Below are positions 34,758-41,218 of a stretch of DNA of 54,680 nt, piece by piece. Numbering within the stretch: position 1 is the first letter of the stretch; each line of letters begins with the position of its first letter. Source of the stretch: Leucobacter ruminantium (GTDB lineage: Bacteria > Actinomycetota > Actinomycetes > Actinomycetales > Microbacteriaceae). The translations under genes were made by a program, and so were the position numbers. Location: contig NZ_JAGDYL010000011.1 of NCBI RefSeq assembly GCF_017565705.1, positions 1 through 54,680 on the forward strand, read 5' to 3'. The notes below the pieces were generated by a model, which made no database searches, was not told where the DNA came from, and was given only the letters and a program-made list of their open reading frames with translations.

Positions 34758-35752
34758 GCTGCGGAGAATGCCTCCTGAAGCTGCTCGAACAGCTCGGTGT
34801 AGGCCTGGATGCCCTCGGTCAGGTAGAAGTCGGAGTCGAGGATCACGATCTGATCCTGCTGCACCGCGGTGACGTTCCGCAGCGCCTCGGAGTTCTTGAG
34901 GAGTTCATCGGCCGGGGCCGAGCCGGGCTCGCGCTCCTCGGGCACGAACGCCGCGTCGCGGTCGAGCGCGACGATCCAGTCGGGGTTCGAGGCTGCGATG
35001 GCCTCGACGCTGATGTCGTCGCCCTGATGATCGTTTGTCGCTCCCTCGACCTCGAGCGCCGCCTTCCAGCCGAGCGCCGGGAACACCGGGCCGAGGCTGC
35101 GCCCCACCTCGGGGGCGATGTAGCCGATCTGGCCGGCGGAGGTGTTGACGGCCATCACGGTGTCGGTGCCGTTGTAGGCGTCCTTCGCCCCGGCGATCGC
35201 CGCGTCGAGTTCGTCGTTCAGCGCTGCGGCCTCCTCCTCGTGCTCGAAGATCTGGCCGAGGATCTCGGTCTGGCGCTTGAGTTCGCCGAACTCGTCCTCG
35301 CCCTCCCGGGGCGCGATCTCGATGACCGCCGCCTGCGGGTTCTGCTCCTTGATCTGGTCGTAGTAGTCGGCGAACCGGTATCCGCCGATGATCAGATCGG
35401 GCTGCTCGGCGACGATGACCTCGAGGTTCGGCTCGCGGTGGTTGCCGACGTTGGCGACGTCCTCGTTCTCGGTGTAGTCGGGCCACACCGAGCCCATGAC
35501 GTCCTTGGGCACCGCGGCGAGCTCGACATCCCACTCGTCGAGCGTGTCGAACGCCGTGTTGTCGAGCGCGACGACCGTCTTCGGGTTGACCGGCACCTCG
35601 ACCTCGCCGTGGTTGTCGGTGACGGTCACCGTTCCGGAGTCGGCCTGCGCCGTCTCCTCGGGCGCCGCGGAACCGGATGCGCAGGCGGAGAGCGCGAGCG
35701 CGGCGCCCAGGGTCAAAGCGACGGCGGCACCGCGGCTGAATCGAGCAGTCAT
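34754..35752 (-). CDS. Iron-siderophore substrate-binding lipoprotein (FatB/YclQ-like)
   Basis: The 332-residue protein has a lipoprotein signal with lipobox LSAC (lipid on Cys24) and a class III periplasmic-binding fold. The N-terminal lobe holds VTVTDNHGEVEVPVNPKTVV, a TroA/FepB hallmark, then EPNLEVIVAEQPDLIIGGYR. The C-terminal lobe has GPVFPALGWK and EAIAASNPDWIVALDRD. The sequence resembles FatB/YclQ proteins for catecholate or petrobactin-type siderophores more than FhuD; the ligand is not certain. It is the first gene of the four-gene operon, with a DtxR-like palindrome over its promoter. Confidence 0.92.
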   Translation of the reverse strand: MTARFSRGAAVALTLGAALALSACASGSAAPEETAQADSGTVTVTDNHGEVEVPVNPKTVVALDNTAFDTLDEWDVELAAVPKDVMGSVWPDYTENEDVANVGNHREPNLEVIVAEQPDLIIGGYRFADYYDQIKEQNPQAAVIEIAPREGEDEFGELKRQTEILGQIFEHEEEAAALNDELDAAIAGAKDAYNGTDTVMAVNTSAGQIGYIAPEVGRSLGPVFPALGWKAALEVEGATNDHQGDDISVEAIAASNPDWIVALDRDAAFVPEEREPGSAPADELLKNSEALRNVTAVQQDQIVILDSDFYLTEGIQAYTELFEQLQEAFSAA

Positions 35753-35863
35753 GATGTCTCTTCCTCGGGTCTGGCGGGCAGAACAGGGGCCGATGCGCGA
35801 GGCGCACGAGCAGGGCGATCTTCCCCGCGTCTCCTGCGATGGAGCGCGGGAATCTCCGCGACC

Positions 35864-35875
35864 AAGCCTAGGCTT
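35864..35875 (-). promoter_or_regulatory. DtxR/IdeR-like iron box over the siderophore operon promoter
   Basis: AAGCCTAGGCTT is a perfect 12-bp palindrome about 110 bases before the binding-protein start. Read on the minus strand, TAAGCCTAGGCTT matches 9 of 13 central positions of the DtxR/IdeR consensus, and TAGGCT inside it fits an actinobacterial -10. An iron-loaded DtxR-type repressor bound here would block the promoter. The rest of 35753-36040 holds only the leader and repeats. Confidence 0.6.
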
Positions 35876-35976
35876 ACATTCATCTGATGTTCAAGTTCGC
35901 ACGGCTAAACCACCGGTTACCGCGGTGTTTCGCACCCGCTGATGTGGGTCAGGGATCCCTGACGGAAGTGAGGGAT

Positions 35977-36048
35977 CCCGACCCGCATGAGGGCCCCGAC
36001 CCGCACGAGGGCCCCGACCCGCACGAGGGCCCCGACGCGAGTGAGGGA
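35977..36048. repeat. 18-bp tandem repeat, about 4 copies
   Basis: The unit CCCGACCCGCACGAGGGC occurs at 35977-35994 (one change), 35995-36012 and 36013-36030 (identical), then a diverged fourth copy at 36031-36048. GAGGGATC octamers flank the array (35970 and 36043), and the fourth copy converts into one. It lies in the intergenic region after the 341-residue membrane protein gene. It is not a CRISPR, as there are no spacers. Confidence 0.9.
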
Positions 36049-36077
36049 TCCCCGACGCAGAGCCGAGGATCCCTCAC
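36041..36077 (-). terminator. Hairpin after the 341-aa membrane protein gene
   Basis: GTGAGGGATCC (36041-36051) pairs perfectly over 11 bp with GGATCCCTCAC (36067-36077) around a 15-base loop. It begins 13 bases after the stop of the minus-strand gene. Both arms consist of the GAGGGATC octamer. A further palindrome CAGGGATCCCTG lies at 35950-35961. Confidence 0.6.
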
Positions 36078-36089
36078 GGAGCCGATCGA

Positions 36090-37115
36090 TCAGTTGCCGG
36101 GGCGCTGCTGCACCACCGAGAAATCGGGCTGCCCGTCGGGGCCGGCCGGCAGCGGGGTGCCGTCAGTGAACGTCGGCCACGGCAGGAGGGGCTGTCCGTC
36201 GGGGGCGACCGCCTGCGGAGCGGGCTGGCCGAGCGGCTCGGGCTGGGCGGGAACGGCCTGCTGCGCCGGGAACGCGCGGTTGTCGGCGACGGCACCGTGC
36301 GCCAGGTGGGCGCGCTCCGCAGCACGACGCGCCTCGCGGTGCTCGGCACCGTACGACCAGCGCAGCAGGAGCGTGATCGACAGCCCCAGGGCGGTCAGGA
36401 TCAGGAGCGCGGTCGCGATGCGCCAGTAGAGGTCGGGGATGTTCAGGTCGAAGGCGTCGATGCCCACCGGGGCGGTGAAGAGAATGCCCGAGAGCACCGC
36501 GAGCACGCTCGTCGCGAAGGCGAAGCGCGTCACCGCGACGGGCAGACGGTCGCCAGCGCGGAGCAGCAGCTGGCAGCAGAGGATCACGAGGCGCGTCGTG
36601 AGGATCACGAAGATCGACTTCCAGAAGATCTCGAACATGAGGCCGAAGCTCTCGTACGGAGTCATCCAGATCACGATGAGCAGCAGCGCGAGGATGTAGG
36701 AGTTCGCGATGAGCGCGACCGGGGCGTACCACTCCGACTTCTGTTCACGGCGCGTGTCGAGCGCCGTGAACAGCACGAAGACCGCGAAGAGCGCGAAGGT
36801 CGAGAACACCCGCTCGAACTTGCCCTCGAAGTCGCCGATGAACAGCAGCGAGATCGAGGCCACCGTGAGACCCGCGAGCAGCACGATGCTCACCTTCAGG
36901 AAGGTCGAGAGCCCTCCCTGCTTCGGAGCGCGGGCGCTCGAACGGGGCGCCGCCTGAGGAGCAGTCGGAGCGGTCGGACCGGCAGGCGCCTGCGCATCGG
37001 GAGCCTGAGCGCCCGGGGCCTGCGTACCGGGGCCGGACTGCCCGGTCGACTCGGCGACGCCCTGTCGTGCCTGAGACCCGTTCGGTCCGGATGCGTGCGT
37101 GTTCGGATCGCTCAT
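36090..37115 (-). CDS. Polytopic membrane protein of unknown function
   Basis: The 341-residue protein has a Pro/Ala/Gln-rich N-terminal tail (residues 1-65), then six or seven membrane helices between about 70 and 255 (STFLKVSIVLLAGLTVASIS first, WRIATALLILTALGLSITLL last), and a Pro-rich C-terminal tail. Charged YGAEHREARRAAERAHLA follows the last helix. I do not recognise the family, but similar proteins next to purL are familiar in Microbacteriaceae. It is divergent from purL; its start lies 7 bases after CAGACT, a weaker leaderless-type signal. Confidence 0.75.
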   Translation of the reverse strand: MSDPNTHASGPNGSQARQGVAESTGQSGPGTQAPGAQAPDAQAPAGPTAPTAPQAAPRSSARAPKQGGLSTFLKVSIVLLAGLTVASISLLFIGDFEGKFERVFSTFALFAVFVLFTALDTRREQKSEWYAPVALIANSYILALLLIVIWMTPYESFGLMFEIFWKSIFVILTTRLVILCCQLLLRAGDRLPVAVTRFAFATSVLAVLSGILFTAPVGIDAFDLNIPDLYWRIATALLILTALGLSITLLLRWSYGAEHREARRAAERAHLAHGAVADNRAFPAQQAVPAQPEPLGQPAPQAVAPDGQPLLPWPTFTDGTPLPAGPDGQPDFSVVQQRPGN

Positions 37116-37180
37116 GTCCCATAGTCTGGCGCGTCATGCTGTGAATCGCCACTCCCCTCCCCGGCGCTGCGGCAGATCCC

Positions 37181-37206
37181 TTTCATGTCACGTGACCGCG
37201 TAGACT
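37181..37206 (+). promoter_or_regulatory. purL promoter with a GTCACGTGAC palindrome
   Basis: A perfect 10-bp palindrome GTCACGTGAC (37187-37196) lies just before the -10 TAGACT (37201-37206). The position, between -35 and -10, suits a repressor. The same -10 context occurs before purS, but the palindrome does not. The regulator is unknown. Confidence 0.45.
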
Positions 37207-37270
37207 GGAAGCTGCATGTTCTCGGCTCGCGGAGCCGTTCCCGATCCCTCACCAACGGAGCACATCGAGC

Positions 37271-39604
37271 GTGACTGACATCGCCGCAACCGGCCCCCGC
37301 CCCGACACCGTCGCCGACGCGATCGCGACGCCCGAGAAGGAGCAGCCGTACGGCGCGCTCGGCCTCAAGCCCGACGAGTACGAGAAGATCCGCGAGATCC
37401 TGGGCCGCCGCCCCACCTCGGGCGAACTCGCCATGTACTCCGTGATGTGGTCGGAGCACTGCTCCTACAAGTCGTCGAAGATCTACCTGCGCCAGTTCGG
37501 CAAGAAGGTCAACGACAAGATGAAGGAGCGACTGCTCGTCGGCATGGGCGAGAACGCGGGCGTCATCGACATCGGCGAGGGCTGGGCCGTCACCTTCAAG
37601 GTCGAGAGCCACAACCACCCCTCCTACATCGAGCCGTTCCAGGGCGCCGCGACCGGTGTCGGCGGCATCATCCGCGACATCATCTCGATGGGCGCGCGCC
37701 CCGTCGCCGTGATGGATCAGCTGCGCTTCGGCGCCATCGACGACCCTGACACCGCCCGCGTGGTGCACGGCGTCGTCTCGGGCATCTCCTCGTACGCCAA
37801 CTGTCTCGGCCTCCCCAACCTCGGTGGCGAGACCGTCTTCGACGGCGTCTACCAGGCCAACCCGCTCGTCAACGCGCTCGGCGTGGGCGTGCTGCGCCAC
37901 GAGGATCTGCACCTCGCCAACGCTTCGGGCGCGGGCAACAAGGTCGTGCTGTTCGGCGCCCGCACCGGCGGCGACGGCATCGGCGGCGCGTCGATCCTCG
38001 CCTCCGACAGCTTCAGCGAGGGCGGCCCGACCAAGCGGCCCGCCGTGCAGGTCGGCGACCCCTTCGCCGAGAAGGTGCTCATCGAGTGCTGCCTCGAACT
38101 GTTCCGCGGCGAGCTCGTCGAGGGCATCCAGGATCTCGGCGCGGCCGGCATCTCCTGCGCCACCTCGGAGCTCGCGGCCAACGGCGATGGCGGTATGTTC
38201 ATCGAGCTCGACAGCGTACTGCTGCGCGATCCCTCGCTCACCGCCGAGGAGATCCTGATGTCGGAGAGCCAGGAACGCATGATGGCCGTCGTGCACCCCT
38301 CGAAGCTCGACGCGTTCCTCGAGGTCACGAAGAAGTGGGACGTCGAGACGAGCGTGCTCGGCGAGGTCACCGACACCGGCCGCCTGATCATCAACTGGCG
38401 CGGCGAGGAGATCGTGAACGTCGATCCCTCGACCGTCGCGGTCGACGGGCCCGTCTACGAGCGCCCCGTCGCGTACCCGAGCTGGATCGACGAGCTGCAG
38501 GCCTCGGGCGTGCGGGCCTCGGGCCTCGCCCGCGCGATCTCCGGCGAGCAGCTGCGCGAGCAGATGGTCGCCGTCGCGGCCTCGCCCAACCAGGCCTCGG
38601 TCGACTGGATCACCAACCAGTACGACAAATACGTGCTCGGCAACACCGCGCTGTCCTTCCCCGACGGTGCGGGCATGATCCGCGTCGACGAGGAGAGCGG
38701 CCTCGGCGTCGCCATCGCGACCGACGCGAACGGCCGCTACTGCCAGCTCGACCCCTACGTCGGCTCGCAGCTCGCACTCGCCGAGGCATACCGCAACGTG
38801 GCCGCCTCGGGCGCCGTGCCGACCGCCGTCACCGACTGCCTCAACTTCGGCAGCCCCGAGAACCCCGAGGTCATGTGGCAGTTCTCGCGCTCGGTCGAGG
38901 GACTCTCCGACGCCTGCCTCGCGCTCGAGGTGCCGGTCACCGGCGGCAACGTGTCGCTCTACAACCAGACCGGCGACACCCCGATCCACCCGACCCCCGT
39001 GGTCGGCGTGCTCGGCATCATCGACGACGTGGCGCGCCGCGTGCCCACCGGCTGGCAGGACGAGGGCGAGCACCTCTACCTGCTCGGCGTCACCCGCGAC
39101 GAACTCGACGGCTCCGCCTGGGCCGACGCGATCCACTCGCACCTCGGCGGCCTGCCGCCCGTCGCAGACCTCGCGGCCGAGCGCGCACTCGCCGAGCTGC
39201 TGCACGCGGGAACGCAGAACGGGCTCGTCTCGGGCGCCGTCGACCTCTCCGAGGGCGGCCTGGCGCAGGCGCTCACCGACGGGGCGCTGCGCTTCGGCGT
39301 GGGGGCTCGCGTGTGGATCGACGAGATCATGTCGCGCGACGGCGTGGACGAGACCGCGGCGCTCTTCTCGGAGTCGCAGGCTCGTGTCCTCGTCTCGGTG
39401 CCGCACGAGGAGGAGGTCAAGTTCCGCGGGCTGTGCTCGGGCCGCGACTTCCCCGTGCTGCGCATCGGCGTGACCGACGGTTCCGGCGAGGCAGCCGCGA
39501 TCGAGGTGCAGGACCGCTTCACGCTGCCGCTCGCCGAGCTGCGCGCCGCGTCGCAGGCGACGCTGCCCGCGCACTTCGGTGCGGTGATCGGCGAAGAGGC
39601 GTAG
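37271..39604 (+). CDS. purL: Phosphoribosylformylglycinamidine synthase subunit PurL
   Basis: The 777-residue protein is the small-type PurL that works with PurS and PurQ. Recognisable blocks are [19 protein letters not shown] (active-site His), [56 protein letters not shown] and [14 protein letters not shown]. It uses ATP and ammonia from PurQ to convert FGAR to FGAM. The start GTG 37271 has ACGGAG upstream. It lies 5.6 kb from purS-purQ and is separated from them by the siderophore operon and one membrane protein gene. Confidence 0.97.
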   Translation: MTDIAATGPRPDTVADAIATPEKEQPYGALGLKPDEYEKIREILGRRPTSGELAMYSVMWSEHCSYKSSKIYLRQFGKKVNDKMKERLLVGMGENAGVIDIGEGWAVTFKVESHNHPSYIEPFQGAATGVGGIIRDIISMGARPVAVMDQLRFGAIDDPDTARVVHGVVSGISSYANCLGLPNLGGETVFDGVYQANPLVNALGVGVLRHEDLHLANASGAGNKVVLFGARTGGDGIGGASILASDSFSEGGPTKRPAVQVGDPFAEKVLIECCLELFRGELVEGIQDLGAAGISCATSELAANGDGGMFIELDSVLLRDPSLTAEEILMSESQERMMAVVHPSKLDAFLEVTKKWDVETSVLGEVTDTGRLIINWRGEEIVNVDPSTVAVDGPVYERPVAYPSWIDELQASGVRASGLARAISGEQLREQMVAVAASPNQASVDWITNQYDKYVLGNTALSFPDGAGMIRVDEESGLGVAIATDANGRYCQLDPYVGSQLALAEAYRNVAASGAVPTAVTDCLNFGSPENPEVMWQFSRSVEGLSDACLALEVPVTGGNVSLYNQTGDTPIHPTPVVGVLGIIDDVARRVPTGWQDEGEHLYLLGVTRDELDGSAWADAIHSHLGGLPPVADLAAERALAELLHAGTQNGLVSGAVDLSEGGLAQALTDGALRFGVGARVWIDEIMSRDGVDETAALFSESQARVLVSVPHEEEVKFRGLCSGRDFPVLRIGVTDGSGEAAAIEVQDRFTLPLAELRAASQATLPAHFGAVIGEEA

Positions 39605-39641
39605 CCCGGGCTTCCCCGGTCTCCACTCGCCGGCCGCCGGC

Positions 39642-39700
39642 GAGGGAACACGGCCGGGGGTGAGGGAACACGGCGGGGGCCCTTCCCCACGTGTTCTCTC
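39642..39700. repeat. Repeated and inverted segments after purL
   Basis: GAGGGAACACGGC occurs at 39642-39654 and again at 39662-39674, each followed by a G run. CGTGTTCTCTC (39690-39700) is nearly its inverse, so either copy can form a hairpin (10 of 11 pairs). This region begins 38 bases after purL and probably terminates it. The rest of 39605-39780 shows no gene. Confidence 0.5.
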
Positions 39701-39780
39701 GCCCCCCGTGTTCGTTCGCACGCGGCAGGGCAGGCCGCGACTCAAGCCAGGGATCGCGGCTCCGGCCCTGCGCCCGCGTG

Positions 39781-39786
39781 TAGGCT
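39781..39786 (+). promoter_or_regulatory. -10 element of the 63-aa membrane ORF
   Basis: TAGGCT is followed by 6 bases and then ATG at 39793, the leaderless pattern. Confidence 0.5.
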
Positions 39787-39792
39787 GCAGCC

Positions 39793-39984
39793 ATGACGGG
39801 GCGCGGTCGGACAGACTTCGAAGTCGGAGGGCTGCTGGTCTGCGGCCTGGGTTGCCTCCTGCTGCTGGCCGCCCTCCTCGCGTTCTGGGTGCAGGGCTCC
39901 GAGAAGGAGCGGGGCAGCTGCGTCTACGAGATGAATGCGCAGGCGTTGAGCGGTGGGGCCGGCCTTCGCGTAGCCGCTTGCTAG
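39793..39984 (+). CDS. Small single-pass membrane protein, 63 aa
   Basis: The protein has one strong membrane helix (about residues 12-34, GLLVCGLGCLLLLAALLAFW) between a charged N-terminus and a Cys-containing C-terminus (RGSCVYEMNAQAL). There is no Shine-Dalgarno sequence, but the leaderless -10 six bases upstream supports a real start. Its TAG stop forms the first three bases of the -10 of the next gene, so the two are tightly packed. The family is unknown, and the ORF could still be spurious. Confidence 0.5.
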   Translation: MTGRGRTDFEVGGLLVCGLGCLLLLAALLAFWVQGSEKERGSCVYEMNAQALSGGAGLRVAAC

Positions 39985-39987
39985 GGT
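39982..39987 (+). promoter_or_regulatory. -10 element of the SecD-P1-like lipoprotein gene
   Basis: TAGGGT overlaps the stop codon of the upstream small ORF and is followed by 6 bases and ATG 39994, again leaderless. Confidence 0.55.
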
Positions 39988-39993
39988 GAGGGC

Positions 39994-40509
39994 ATGTCCC
40001 TCCGCAGAACGGCTCCGACCGTGATGCTCGCCACCGTCGTACTCGCGACAACGGGCTGCGCGCAACCCGAAGGCGGCGACTTCGAACGAACGGGGTCCGA
40101 CCTCACCACGCCGGTCGTCTTCGCCGCGGTCGCGAGCGTGGCGGCGGGACCGTGCCCGGCAGACCGTCCCAACGTCTACGAATCGCGCATCGGCGGCGTG
40201 CAGTGTATCTCCGTGGACCCGGACGGAGTCGTCACCGCTGAGGCCGGCAGCGTCTCGCTCGTGGCGGCGAGCGAGCAGACCCCCGATGTGCCGCAATCGA
40301 TCGAGCTCGTCCTCGAGGGCGGAGCCTCGGAACATCTCCGAGTACTCACTGCGGCGCTCTCCGAACAGTCACCGCCGCGCGATCAGATGGTCATCGCGGT
40401 CGAGGGCGAAGTCGTGGCGATGCCCACCGTGATGGCCGAGCTCTCCGGAGGTACCGTGGGCATCTCCGGTGAGGGCTTGAAAGCGCTGTACCGCAGGCTC
40501 ACCGCATAG
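39994..40509 (+). CDS. Lipoprotein resembling the SecD P1-head domain
   Basis: The 171-residue protein has a lipoprotein signal with lipobox TTGC (lipid on Cys22). The mature part, from about residue 85, reads VSLVAASEQTPDVPQSIELV, then LRVLTAALSEQ, DQMVIAVEGEVVAMPTVMA and GGTVGISGEGLKALYRRL. That pattern (an LT helix, a strand with DG/EG-x-V-x-A/M-P, then G-x-x-x-I-S-G and a helix) matches the SecDF P1-head domain. It lacks the membrane domains of SecD. It may contact translocated proteins outside the membrane; this is inference. It is leaderless and probably monocistronic. Confidence 0.65.
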   Translation: MSLRRTAPTVMLATVVLATTGCAQPEGGDFERTGSDLTTPVVFAAVASVAAGPCPADRPNVYESRIGGVQCISVDPDGVVTAEAGSVSLVAASEQTPDVPQSIELVLEGGASEHLRVLTAALSEQSPPRDQMVIAVEGEVVAMPTVMAELSGGTVGISGEGLKALYRRLTA

Positions 40510-40548
40510 GGCGGTCTCAAAGGGACACCGTCTGCTGAGCGTTCGGAC

Positions 40549-41184
40549 TCAGAGGGCGGTGAGCAGAGGGGCCACGCGCGTGATGATCTCGGCGTTCAGA
40601 TCCTCGGGCCGCTGGGCGGCGTCGAGCACGAGGAAGCGGTTCGGATCGGACTCGGCGAGTTCCAGGAACGCCTCCCGCACCGCAGTGTGGAAGGCCTCGA
40701 CCTCGCCCTCGAGACGGTCGGCGGTGCCGCCCCGCGATTCGAGCCGCGCCGCTGCCGTGGCCGGGTCGAGGTCGAGCAGGACGGTGAGGCTCGGCTTCAG
40801 CCCGTCGACCGCCCACTCGCTGATGCGACGAACATCGGCGAGGTCGAGCACCCGGCCGGCACCCTGGTAGGCGAGCGAGGAGTCGATGTAGCGGTCCTGC
40901 ACGACCACGGCGCCGCGTTCGAGGGCCGGTCGCACGACCTTCGCGACGTGCTGCGCACGGTCGGCGGCGTAGAGCAGCGCTTCGGCGCGCGGGTCCACGT
41001 CGCCGATCTCCTCGCCGCCGTGGAGCAGCAGCCGACGCACCTCGACGCCGAGCCTGGTGCCCCCGGGCTCGCGCGTGCGCACGACCTCGTGGCCACGGGA
41101 CTCGAGCCACGCGCCGAGTAGTTCCGACTGGGTCGTCTTGCCCGCACCGTCGCCGCCCTCGAAGGTGATGAAGAGTCCGCTCAT
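40549..41184 (-). CDS. tmk: Thymidylate kinase
   Basis: The 211-residue P-loop kinase has FEGGDGAGKTTQ (Walker A), TREPGGTRLG, a catalytic DRYIDSSLAYQG motif (DR-Y/H) and LESRGGTADRLE in the lid region. It converts dTMP to dTDP for DNA synthesis. It is encoded right after topA on the same strand with a 34-base gap, as in related actinobacteria. ATG 41184 follows a weak site (GCAGGT). Confidence 0.95.
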   Translation of the reverse strand: MSGLFITFEGGDGAGKTTQSELLGAWLESRGHEVVRTREPGGTRLGVEVRRLLLHGGEEIGDVDPRAEALLYAADRAQHVAKVVRPALERGAVVVQDRYIDSSLAYQGAGRVLDLADVRRISEWAVDGLKPSLTVLLDLDPATAAARLESRGGTADRLEGEVEAFHTAVREAFLELAESDPNRFLVLDAAQRPEDLNAEIITRVAPLLTAL

Positions 41185-41218
41185 ACCTGCAAGTCCCCCA
41201 GCCCGCGCCGCGCGGCGA

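Noticed and set aside
35977..36048. Possible CRISPR array
   Set aside because: The 18-bp units are directly tandem with no spacers and no cas gene is present.
37112..40051. A 979-residue minus-strand open frame opposite purL
   Set aside because: It is a high-GC shadow of purL: repetitive Val/Asp/Ala/Gly/Arg composition, no recognisable domain, while purL is intact on the other strand.
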